Shown: positions 1 to 5,051 of the stretch, in pieces
Layout: the number at the start of each line of letters is the position of its first letter
Numbering within the stretch: position 1 is the first letter of the stretch
Assembly: GCA_031282665.1 (NCBI GenBank)
Contig: JAITDH010000102.1
Location: 1 to 5,945, forward strand
Source of the DNA: Zoogloeaceae bacterium
GTDB taxonomy: Bacteria > Pseudomonadota > Gammaproteobacteria > Burkholderiales > Rhodocyclaceae
Length of the DNA: 5,945 bases
Reading direction: 5' to 3'
Notes under the pieces: generated by a model
Seen by the model: only the letters and a program-made list of their open reading frames with translations
What the model was told of the DNA's origin: nothing
Database searches by the model: none
Position numbers and translations under genes: made by a program

Positions 1-296
1 ACGCAGTTGAGCCAGTAGCCGAACTTCTTCCGGTCGTTCCACAGTTGCCGGGAGAGCGCGCCGTCGCCGGTGGCGTTGATGACGATATCCCAGCCCTGCG
101 CGTCATCCGCTTCGAACGCCTTCAGGCGCAGGGGAGCGGGGAAGGATTCCTGGAAAAACGGGTCACGGATGTCGCGGGCGATGACGGCGAGCGCGCAATC
201 GCTCGCCAGGATCGCCCGCGCCTTCTGCGCCGCGACCTTGCCCGCGCCGATCAGGAGAATCCGCTTGGGTGTGAGGGCGATGGGCAGGACGTTCAT
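1..296 (-). CDS. Precorrin-2 dehydrogenase/sirohydrochlorin ferrochelatase domain (CysG N-terminal, Met8/SirC type), 3' end cut by window
   Basis: This is the first 98 residues of a protein that continues past the left edge. It begins MNVLPIALTPKRILLIGAGK, and the nucleotide-binding glycine motif GAGKVA lies at residues 17-22. A Rossmann strand, IVINATGD, follows at 71-78. The layout matches the NAD-dependent precorrin-2 dehydrogenase/ferrochelatase domain that opens CysG and forms Met8p/SirC, the enzyme that turns precorrin-2 into siroheme. Siroheme is the cofactor of the sulfite reductase encoded upstream, so operon context supports the call. Whether a methyltransferase domain follows, as in full CysG, cannot be seen. 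The start ATG overlaps the stop of the preceding zeta-toxin fragment as ATGA. No strong Shine-Dalgarno precedes it, only a purine stretch (ACGAAAG), so translation may depend on coupling. Frame and start are well supported because Met-x-x-Leu-Pro-Ile is the usual beginning of this family. Confidence 0.82.
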   Translation of the reverse strand, partial: MNVLPIALTPKRILLIGAGKVAAQKARAILASDCALAVIARDIRDPFFQESFPAPLRLKAFEADDAQGWDIVINATGDGALSRQLWNDRKKFGYWLNC

Positions 297-550
297 GGCG
301 CTTTCGTCGCAGGCAATCGGGAGGAGCGCAACGATTCCTTGTCCAGGATTTCCCGCTGCGCCGCTTCCACGGACGCGCTTTTCCCCGCGCCTGGCTGACC
401 GCCGAAAATGATCGTCACTGGTTGCCAAGTCTGGTGTGCCTGTGATGGTGTGATTGTTTTCCCGAAGATATGGGGAATGATGCTTTCTTCAAATACGCGC
501 TGGTTTTCTTCCTCGCACAGGAGGTATTTCGTCGCCTCCCCGGTCGTCAT
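293..550 (-). pseudogene. Truncated zeta-type toxin (N-terminal fragment with Walker A only)
   Basis: This 85-residue ORF begins like proteobacterial zeta toxins: an N-terminal helix, then IIPHIFGKTITPSQAH, then a beta strand into the P-loop GGQPGAGKS at residues 50-58 and the helix VEAAQREI. Zeta toxins are kinases that phosphorylate UDP-N-acetylglucosamine (or its relatives) and poison peptidoglycan synthesis; they are normally about 200-300 residues long. Here the family-like sequence stops about 12-15 residues after the P-loop. It is replaced by a short tail (LRSSRLPATKAP) that ends at the start codon of the siroheme gene. The catalytic Asp, the substrate-binding region and the lid arginines are therefore absent, and kinase activity is not expected. 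The start ATG overlaps the antitoxin stop as TAATG, the tight coupling usual for such pairs. The fragment is most simply a deletion remnant. It may still bind antitoxin or ATP, but that is speculation. Confidence 0.75.
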
Positions 551-834
551 TATGCCGCCAGCCGGGATTTCTCATAAGCAGCAGTCCTGGCACGAACCAA
601 TGCACCGTACTTTTTCCGCACACGCGCGATTTCTTCATGGTCATGAACACTCAATATTCTGAGTTTGTCCTGCAAGCAGCTTTGTTCCTCATGCAGAACC
701 TTTATGCGTGTTTCATCGGGCATGGCCTTGCTTTTTTCCGCATGGATATCCTCGGTCAGAATCGACATGTAATGCAAGATATCTTCCCTTGCCACCTCGT
801 AGGCAATCGCTTCGTCCTGTGTCCATTCCGCCAT
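550..834 (-). CDS. Putative antitoxin of a proteobacterial zeta-type toxin-antitoxin pair
   Basis: This 94-residue protein, starting MAEWTQDEAIAYEVAREDIL, is highly charged and looks all-helical. Long amphipathic helices run from about residue 8 to 35 and from about 40 to 90, with no cysteine-rich or DNA-binding motif that I recognise. Its position directly before a zeta toxin with a TAATG overlap identifies it as the probable antitoxin, comparable in role to epsilon proteins, which block the ATP/substrate site of zeta. The start at 834 is chosen because GAAAGAGGG ends 7 nt upstream of that ATG. A longer reading from 885 would begin inside the TATAAT promoter box. The gene appears full length although its toxin partner is truncated. 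That could mean it is simply decaying more slowly or that it retains a use. The antitoxin role is inferred from context; sequence similarity alone is weakly recognised. Confidence 0.7.
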   Translation of the reverse strand: MAEWTQDEAIAYEVAREDILHYMSILTEDIHAEKSKAMPDETRIKVLHEEQSCLQDKLRILSVHDHEEIARVRKKYGALVRARTAAYEKSRLAA

Positions 835-873
835 CGTGTCACCCTCTTTCCACCCTTTCATGGTTGTTTCCGC

Positions 874-879
874 ATTATA
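874..879 (-). promoter_or_regulatory. Probable -10 box (TATAAT) of the toxin-antitoxin module
   Basis: A perfect TATAAT on the minus strand sits 40 nt before the antitoxin start at 834, in the 73-nt gap after the sulfite reductase stop. No good -35 box is seen at 16-18 nt spacing; the nearest candidate, CGGACA, lies at 21 nt. The box suggests the module, and therefore the siroheme gene behind it, can be transcribed independently of the main operon. Confidence 0.45.
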
Positions 880-907
880 GGTCATCGCTCCGGGGCATGG
901 TGTCCGG

Positions 908-3262
908 CTATTTCTTCCGGATTTTCACGTGCCAGACTTCGCCCTGGCGGGTTTGTTCCAGGATCGTGTGTCCTTCGCCCTTGACCGATTGCGGCACGTT
1001 GTCGATGGGGGCGCCGTCGTCGAGGACGATTTCCAGGATTTCACCGCTGCGCATCTGCGCCAGGTCCATCTTGGTCTTCACGAAATTCATCGGGCAGGCG
1101 ACGCCCCGGTAGTCCTTGAAGCGGTGCACGGTTTTTCCTTCCGCCTCCGGTGCGGGAGAGGTGGGGGGCGGGGAAGGCGGCTGGGTGGCTGGCGCGGGGT
1201 TGGTAGGATTAGCGGGTTCGGCGCGTTTTTCCGCCGCGAATTTCAAAGTGTTGTCCATCGTTCCGTAAAGCGCGATCACCGCTTCGGCGAGCTCCTTGAC
1301 CGCTGGCAGGGCTTCGCCTTCCAGGAGGGGGGCGAAGGCGGCGTCGATCAGGCCGGAATCGAGGAATTGCTTCCGGAAGGCGCGCAGGACTTCCGCTTCC
1401 TCGCGGGCTTCCTCGCCGCGCGTGACCAGCAGCATCCGGGCGGCCAGGAGACGGGTCGCGGCCAGGTTTTCCGGCGTCGGTTCGGCTTTCAGCGCGTGGA
1501 GGAGCGCCTTCCGGTCGGCTTCGATCAGGTCGTACATGCCGGCGCTGCATTCGCCCGCGCCGCGTCCCTTGAGCGAGAAAACGTCCTTCGCCTGGAAATC
1601 GTAATAGGGATTCTTGTCGTCCTCGAAGGCGGGCACCTTCTCGAAGCGTTTGGCGAGAGCGGCCACGATGGCCTCGCCGCCGGCGTCGATCCAGTCGGCG
1701 AAAGCGGCGAATTTCGGTCGCAGGGGAATCCAGGCGGCAAGGACCTCCTCGACGAAGCGGGGCAGGTGGAAGGCGGCGACTTCCCCGATCTTGCGGGCGA
1801 AACGGGTGATGTCCTCGCCGATTCTCGCGCCGACGAAAACGTTGTAGGCGGGGTAGAGGACGCCGTCGTTGCGGGATGCCTTGCCGAAAAAGCCGAGATC
1901 GGCGATTTCGTGCCTGCCGCAACTGTTGGGACAGCCGGACATGTGGATCTTCAGGCCCTGCGCGCCGTCCAGGTCGAGACGGCCCGGCAGGTCCCGCTTT
2001 TCGAGCGCGATCCGCGCGCCGCGCGGCACGGTGATGCCCAGTTGGCAGGTGGCCGCGCCGGCGCAGACCACGATGTCGCCCAACAGCGCCGGCTGGCGCA
2101 TGAGCGGCGCAAGCTCCTCCAGTATCGGCCGGAGCGCGCGCAGGTTGGCGGCGGTGAGGTTGCGCAGGTACAGGTTCTGGTCGCCCGCGAAGCGGATCGT
2201 CTCTTCATGCGGCACGATTTCCTGCAAGGTCCGCGCCAACACCCGCGCCTGGGCGGCGGGGATGTCGCCCAGCAAGAGCGGCACCTTGAGGGCATGATAG
2301 CCCGCCTGCTTTTGCGGCGTGGCGAAGCGCCGCCGCCATAGCTGTTCCTCGGGCGGCAGGGACTGCTCTTCCTCATCATCGGCAAGCGGCGGCGCGGAAA
2401 AGCCTTCCTTCAGCGCGATCTCCCAATCGCCGCGCGCGCGGACTTCCGCGAGTTTTTCCTCGACCAGGGCGCGGAAAGGCTCCGTCCCCAGTTCTTCCAC
2501 CAGGAATCGCAGGCGCGCCGCGTGCTTGTTCCGGCGATTGCCCCGGGCGTCGAAGACTTCCTTGATCGCCTGCGCGAGCAGGAAGATTTCGCCTTCCGGC
2601 AGGAAATCCAGGAAGGAGTGCCCCAGGCGGGAATGCGCGCCCATGCCGCCCGCGATGTAGACGTGAAAGCCCCTTTGCCCGTCCCGGAGCCTGGCGATGA
2701 AGCCCACGTCGCTGATGGTCGCGCCGCCGCGATCCGCGCTGGAACCGCTGAAGGCGATCTTGAATTTGCGGGGAAGCGCGTAGGAATCCTTCTGCGCGAG
2801 CATTTTTTCGGTTATCGCGAGCGCGTGCGGGGTCACGTCGAAAAGCTCGTCGGGGGCGATGCCCGCGTAAGGATCGGCGACGACGTTGCGCACCGTGTTG
2901 CCGCCGCCGCCCCGGCCGGTCAGTCCCGCCCGGTGCAAACCGTCGACCACCTGCGGGAAATCCTCCACCTTCACGTAATGGAGCTGCACGCCGCCGCGCG
3001 TGGTGACATGCAGCTTGCCGTTGGCCCAGGTCTCGGAAAGCTCCGCCAGCGCCAGCAGTTGCGCGGGAGTGAGCAGGCCGCCGGTGAGCTTGACCCGCAC
3101 CATGAAGGTGTCGGGTTCGCGCTGTTCGTAGATGCCGAAGGGAACGCGGATGGTCTTGAAGGCGAGCGCGTCGAGGCGGCCCGCGAGGTAGTCGGCATGT
3201 TGCTGCCGGAATGTCCGGGTATCTTCCAGTACCCGCGGGGGAATGACGTAGCCCGTGCTCAT
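908..3262 (-). CDS. Siroheme [4Fe-4S] nitrite/sulfite reductase fused to a C-terminal TusA-like domain
   Basis: This 784-residue protein carries the full set of siroheme sulfite/nitrite reductase marks. They are the ferredoxin-like half-domain with TTRGGVQLH at about 87-95, the loop GRGGGGNTVRN at 116-126, and cluster ligands C400, C406, C444 and C448 in C-x5-C...SGCPNSC, which bridge the 4Fe-4S cluster and siroheme. It should reduce sulfite to sulfide with six electrons in the cytoplasm. Around 590-680 lies a helical segment of unclear role, then a proline-rich linker (about 683-708). After it comes a TusA/SirA-like domain (about 712-784) with DYRGVACPMN, whose Cys723 is the expected persulfide-carrying residue. 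Reductase plus TusA is a known architecture. The start overlaps the peptidase stop as ATGA, and GAGG lies 10 nt upstream. No CysJ-type flavoprotein is nearby, so a ferredoxin-like donor is likely. Sulfite rather than nitrite is favoured by the neighbouring sulfur-carrier genes. Confidence 0.92.
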   Translation of the reverse strand: MSTGYVIPPRVLEDTRTFRQQHADYLAGRLDALAFKTIRVPFGIYEQREPDTFMVRVKLTGGLLTPAQLLALAELSETWANGKLHVTTRGGVQLHYVKVEDFPQVVDGLHRAGLTGRGGGGNTVRNVVADPYAGIAPDELFDVTPHALAITEKMLAQKDSYALPRKFKIAFSGSSADRGGATISDVGFIARLRDGQRGFHVYIAGGMGAHSRLGHSFLDFLPEGEIFLLAQAIKEVFDARGNRRNKHAARLRFLVEELGTEPFRALVEEKLAEVRARGDWEIALKEGFSAPPLADDEEEQSLPPEEQLWRRRFATPQKQAGYHALKVPLLLGDIPAAQARVLARTLQEIVPHEETIRFAGDQNLYLRNLTAANLRALRPILEELAPLMRQPALLGDIVVCAGAATCQLGITVPRGARIALEKRDLPGRLDLDGAQGLKIHMSGCPNSCGRHEIADLGFFGKASRNDGVLYPAYNVFVGARIGEDITRFARKIGEVAAFHLPRFVEEVLAAWIPLRPKFAAFADWIDAGGEAIVAALAKRFEKVPAFEDDKNPYYDFQAKDVFSLKGRGAGECSAGMYDLIEADRKALLHALKAEPTPENLAATRLLAARMLLVTRGEEAREEAEVLRAFRKQFLDSGLIDAAFAPLLEGEALPAVKELAEAVIALYGTMDNTLKFAAEKRAEPANPTNPAPATQPPSPPPTSPAPEAEGKTVHRFKDYRGVACPMNFVKTKMDLAQMRSGEILEIVLDDGAPIDNVPQSVKGEGHTILEQTRQGEVWHVKIRKK

Positions 3263-3681
3263 GCGGCGGATACCTCGAAGGATTCGTGCGTCACCTCGCC
3301 GCCCACGATGCGAAAGGACTTGACGACCGGTTCGGGGCCGGCGAGCGAAACGATGAAATAGTGGATGTTGGGGTCGTAGGCCAGCCGGATATCCTCCTCC
3401 GAAGGCCGCGCCGGGGTGGCCGGGTGCGAGTGGTAGCAGGCGATGAGTTTCAGGCCCTGTTTGCCGGCTTCCTTGAAGACGGCGAATTGCTCGGCCGGAT
3501 CGAAGGCGAAATGTTCGGCGCTGGCATCGACGTTGCGCATCGGGAAATGCGCGGCGATTTCGTCGCCATCGCCATCGCTTCCCGAACGGCGTCCGGCCAG
3601 GTAGCCGCAGGCCTCGAGCGGCGCGTCCCGGCGCGCATGCGCGATCATGGCCTCATGGATGGAGCGGGGAATCTTGAGCAT
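3259..3681 (-). CDS. JAMM/M67 family metallopeptidase, HcyD/Mec+/QbsD type
   Basis: This 140-residue protein has the complete JAMM (MPN+) zinc-peptidase signature. Glu23 lies in LEACGYLAG, followed by His84-Ser85-His86-Pro87 and, after the standard spacing, Ser94 and Asp97 in PSEEDIRLA. His84, His86 and Asp97 should bind zinc and Glu23 act as general base. In the family, stand-alone bacterial enzymes of this size trim ubiquitin-like sulfur carriers: HcyD and QbsD remove residues after the diglycine, and Mec+ releases cysteine from CysO. Here the carrier encoded two genes upstream ends in Gly-Gly-Gly-Arg, which gives a natural substrate, so removal of the terminal arginine is the inferred job. 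The start has a strong AAAAGGGA Shine-Dalgarno 7 nt upstream, in the 21-nt gap after the activating-enzyme gene. The stop overlaps the sulfite reductase start, indicating translational coupling. Confidence 0.9.
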   Translation of the reverse strand: MLKIPRSIHEAMIAHARRDAPLEACGYLAGRRSGSDGDGDEIAAHFPMRNVDASAEHFAFDPAEQFAVFKEAGKQGLKLIACYHSHPATPARPSEEDIRLAYDPNIHYFIVSLAGPEPVVKSFRIVGGEVTHESFEVSAA

Positions 3682-3702
3682 GTTCTTGTCCCTTTTACGA
3701 GC

Positions 3703-4512
3703 CTACTGGGGCCGGAGGTCGCACGCCGGCTGCTCGTAATCTTCCAGTTTCTGGATGCCCGTTCCGGCGCAGACCCGGCAGCGCGGATTGGGTTTCAGCT
3801 TCGTCTTCCGGAACTGCATGCTCTTGGCGTCGAAGCTCAACAGCGCGTTGTAAAGCGGTTCGCCGACGCCGGTGATGACCTTCAGCGCCTCGGTGGCCTG
3901 GATGGCGCCGAGCATGCCGGCGATCGCGCCCAGGACGCCGGCGGAAGAACAGGTCGGCACGACACCGGCGGGCGGCGGAGCGTTGAACACGCAGGCGTAG
4001 CAGGCGGTTTCGCGCGGGCGGATCGTCATCGTCTGGCCGTCGAAGCGCAGGATGCCGCCGTGCGAATAGGGCTTGCCGGCGAGCACGCAGGCGTCATTGA
4101 CGAGGAACTTGGCGGCGAAATTGTCGGTGCCGTCGATCACGAAATCGTAGGGCGCGATGATCTCCAGGATATTCGAGGCATCCAGCATGGTGGGATAGGT
4201 CGTCACCGTCACGCCGGGATTGAGAGCGAGCATCTTGCGCCGGGCCGATTCCACCTTGGGCACGCCGATTTCCGCCGTGGTGTGGATGATCTGCCGTTGC
4301 AGGTTGGAAAGATCGACGACATCGCCGTCGACGATGCCGATGCTGCCGACGCCCGCCGCCGCGAGGTAATAGGCGATCGGCGCGCCCAGGCCGCCCGCGC
4401 CGATGATGAGCACCTTGGCGGCGAGGATTTTTTCCTGCCCTTCGATGCCGACGTCTTCGAGCAGGATGTGGCGCGAATAGCGTTCCAGCTCCTCGTCGCT
4501 GAATTCCCTCAC
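3703..4512 (-). CDS. ThiF/MoeB/HesA-family E1-like adenylyltransferase for a sulfur carrier (HcyF-like)
   Basis: This 269-residue protein starts at a GTG that overlaps the carrier's stop codon (GTGA). The reading frame stays open upstream to 4788, but that part is read out of frame through the carrier gene and looks unlike the family. The family normally begins near 'SDEELERYSRHILLEDVG', as seen here at residues 5-22. The ATP-binding loop is GAGGLG (38-43), followed by DGDVVDLSNLQRQ (62-74) and the GTDNF strand with Asp130. Two CxxC pairs, C171/C174 and C245/C248, should hold the structural zinc. A cysteine at 188 (PTCSSAGVLG) matches the usual catalytic-loop position, though ThiF/MoeB proteins more often have an acidic residue where this one reads SS. 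It should adenylate the carrier's C-terminal glycine so that sulfide can form a thiocarboxylate. A thiazole or molybdopterin role is less likely, since no thi or moa gene is present. Confidence 0.88.
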   Translation of the reverse strand: MREFSDEELERYSRHILLEDVGIEGQEKILAAKVLIIGAGGLGAPIAYYLAAAGVGSIGIVDGDVVDLSNLQRQIIHTTAEIGVPKVESARRKMLALNPGVTVTTYPTMLDASNILEIIAPYDFVIDGTDNFAAKFLVNDACVLAGKPYSHGGILRFDGQTMTIRPRETACYACVFNAPPPAGVVPTCSSAGVLGAIAGMLGAIQATEALKVITGVGEPLYNALLSFDAKSMQFRKTKLKPNPRCRVCAGTGIQKLEDYEQPACDLRPQ

Positions 4513-4718
4513 CGCCCGCCCCCCATGAAATAGAGGAAATTGACCACGTCGCCTTCCTTCAGGAAGGTCGTCCCGTAGTCCGCCCGATTGACGAAATCCT
4601 CGTTCAACTGCACGGAAACCATGTCCGGCAGCTTGACCGATTCGAGTTTCAGGAGTTCGGCGAGCGAGATTTCCGTTTCGGAAAAGGTTTTGGCGTCGCC
4701 ATTGATGATGAGTTGCAT
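4509..4718 (-). CDS. ThiS/MoaD-like ubiquitin-fold sulfur carrier with masked C terminus (GGG-Arg), HcyS/CysO-like
   Basis: This 69-residue protein has the length and pattern of the beta-grasp sulfur carriers ThiS and MoaD. It begins MQLIINGDAKTF and has a central SLAELLKL helix. The late VNFLYFMGGG strand and tail correspond to the usual 'D-x-V-x-x-x-x-x-x-x-GG'. Classical ThiS and MoaD end exactly in Gly-Gly, which is adenylated and thiocarboxylated. Here an arginine follows three glycines (Met-Gly-Gly-Gly-Arg), so the carrier cannot be activated as translated. The JAMM peptidase of the same operon can supply the trimming step, as HcyD does for HcyS in Wolinella and QbsD for QbsE. The start is secure: AAGGAG (4724-4729) sits 5 nt before the only in-frame ATG. 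It is the first gene of the operon. Whether sulfur ends up in homocysteine, cysteine or another product is not visible, because no acceptor enzyme lies in the window. Confidence 0.88.
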   Translation of the reverse strand: MQLIINGDAKTFSETEISLAELLKLESVKLPDMVSVQLNEDFVNRADYGTTFLKEGDVVNFLYFMGGGR

Positions 4719-4786
4719 GCAGGCTCCTTGGATGGATCGGAAGAACGCGCAAGACTTCGTCGTCGCCGTTCTCGCGGGGGGATGCC

Positions 4787-4792
4787 ATTGTA
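4787..4792 (-). promoter_or_regulatory. Probable -10 box (TACAAT) of the sulfur operon
   Basis: The minus strand reads GCTACAATGG here, a five-of-six match to TATAAT, about 69 nt before the carrier start. The positions where a -35 should lie (around 4810-4815) read GCGCCT, which is no match. That is the usual picture for a promoter needing an activator. A LysR-type dyad lies at the expected distance upstream. Confidence 0.5.
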
Positions 4793-4834
4793 GCGGCAGA
4801 CTTCCGGGCAGGCGCTTCTTTGTGGCGATATGTT

Positions 4835-4851
4835 TATTCCGCTCCGGAATA
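4835..4851. promoter_or_regulatory. Perfect 17-bp dyad, candidate LysR-type (CysB-like) regulator site
   Basis: The sequence TATTCCG-CTC-CGGAATA is a perfect inverted repeat with 7-bp arms. It contains the T-N11-A core (T4837 to A4849) typical of LysR-family operators. Its centre at 4843 is about 63 nt upstream of the start point predicted from the TACAAT box at 4787-4792. This fits the position where LysR-type activators bind. Because the operon assimilates sulfur, CysB or a relative is a reasonable candidate, but the regulator's identity is inferred. Confidence 0.55.
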
Positions 4852-4856
4852 TGCGT

Positions 4857-4877
4857 GACAGGAGACAGGAGACAGGG
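4857..4877. repeat. Short tandem repeat, three copies of a 7-mer GACAGGA
   Basis: Two exact copies of GACAGGA are followed by GACAGGG. The array sits between the dyad and the long inverted repeat in the non-coding divergent region. No function is evident. It could be slippage-prone and may belong to the same dispersed non-coding repeat as the inverted repeat next to it. Confidence 0.7.
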
Positions 4878-4900
4878 GATAGAGCGGCCGCTGGCGCGGC

Positions 4901-4967
4901 CTTTGTCGTCTGTAGTCTGTAATCAGAAGACATGCGCCAACTGACTACTGATTCACAGACCACAAAG
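4901..4967. repeat. Long imperfect inverted repeat (possible hairpin or dispersed intergenic element)
   Basis: The right arm, 4948-4967, has the reverse complement CTTTGTGGTCTGTGAATCAG. The left arm, 4901-4926, reads CTTTGTCGTCTGT and AATCAG around an extra AGTCTGT that duplicates part of the arm. Apart from that insertion the arms differ by one substitution and one extra base, with a loop of about 21 nt (4927-4947). The arms could form a hairpin in either transcript. No T-tract follows on either side, so an ordinary intrinsic terminator is not supported. A REP- or MITE-like repeat is possible. Confidence 0.65.
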
Positions 4968-4996
4968 CGAGCGTAACGAGCGCTCTGTCTTCCGGG

Positions 4997-5025
4997 TTGA
5001 CATCCATACGGGAACTTGCAATAAT
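4997..5025 (+). promoter_or_regulatory. Sigma-70-type promoter reading rightwards (TTGACA, 17 nt, AATAAT)
   Basis: A perfect -35 box TTGACA (4997-5002) is separated by exactly 17 nt from AATAAT (5020-5025), which matches the -10 consensus at five of six bases. The predicted start point is near 5032, giving a short leader before the first ATG at 5052. The -10 box lies inside the Fur-type operator, so binding of the repressor would block polymerase. Confidence 0.75.
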
Positions 5026-5038
5026 GATAACCATTCTC
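5020..5038. promoter_or_regulatory. Fur box overlapping the -10 box
   Basis: The 19-mer AATAATGATAACCATTCTC matches the classic Fur consensus GATAATGATAATCATTATC at 16 of 19 positions. The central palindrome ATGATAACCAT is nearly intact. Its overlap with the -10 box and predicted start point indicates repression of the rightward genes when iron is plentiful. A Zur site is less likely, since it lacks the TGTTATA-type arms. Confidence 0.75.
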
Positions 5039-5051
5039 AAATAAAGAGTAA

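Noticed and set aside
550..885. Longer start (111 aa) for the antitoxin
   Set aside because: That ATG overlaps the TATAAT box and has no ribosome site, while the ATG at 834 has a strong one.
929..2341. 470-aa plus-strand ORF opposite sulfite reductase
   Set aside because: It is antisense to a gene with complete cluster motifs. It has the Arg/Gly/Ala-rich composition typical of high-GC shadow frames and no recognisable domain.
3286..4533. 415-aa plus-strand ORF opposite the peptidase and E1 genes
   Set aside because: It runs antisense across two well-identified genes and their intergenic gap, and shows no motif, so it is a compositional shadow. The 279-aa ORF at 2522-3361 is the same case.
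4509..4718. Assignment of the carrier and E1 as thiamine (ThiS/ThiF) or molybdopterin (MoaD/MoeB) genes
   Set aside because: No thiG, thiE, thiO, moaE or moaA neighbour is present. The masked C terminus, JAMM peptidase and sulfite reductase fit sulfur assimilation better.
3703..4788. Longer start (361 aa) for the E1-like enzyme
   Set aside because: The extra 92 residues are the carrier gene read in another frame plus untranslated leader. The GTG at 4512 in a GTGA overlap places the family's usual N terminus correctly.
4886..4904. GGCCGC/GCGGCC hairpin followed by TTT as a terminator
   Set aside because: The stem is only 6 bp, the T stretch is three bases, and no plus-strand gene upstream needs terminating.
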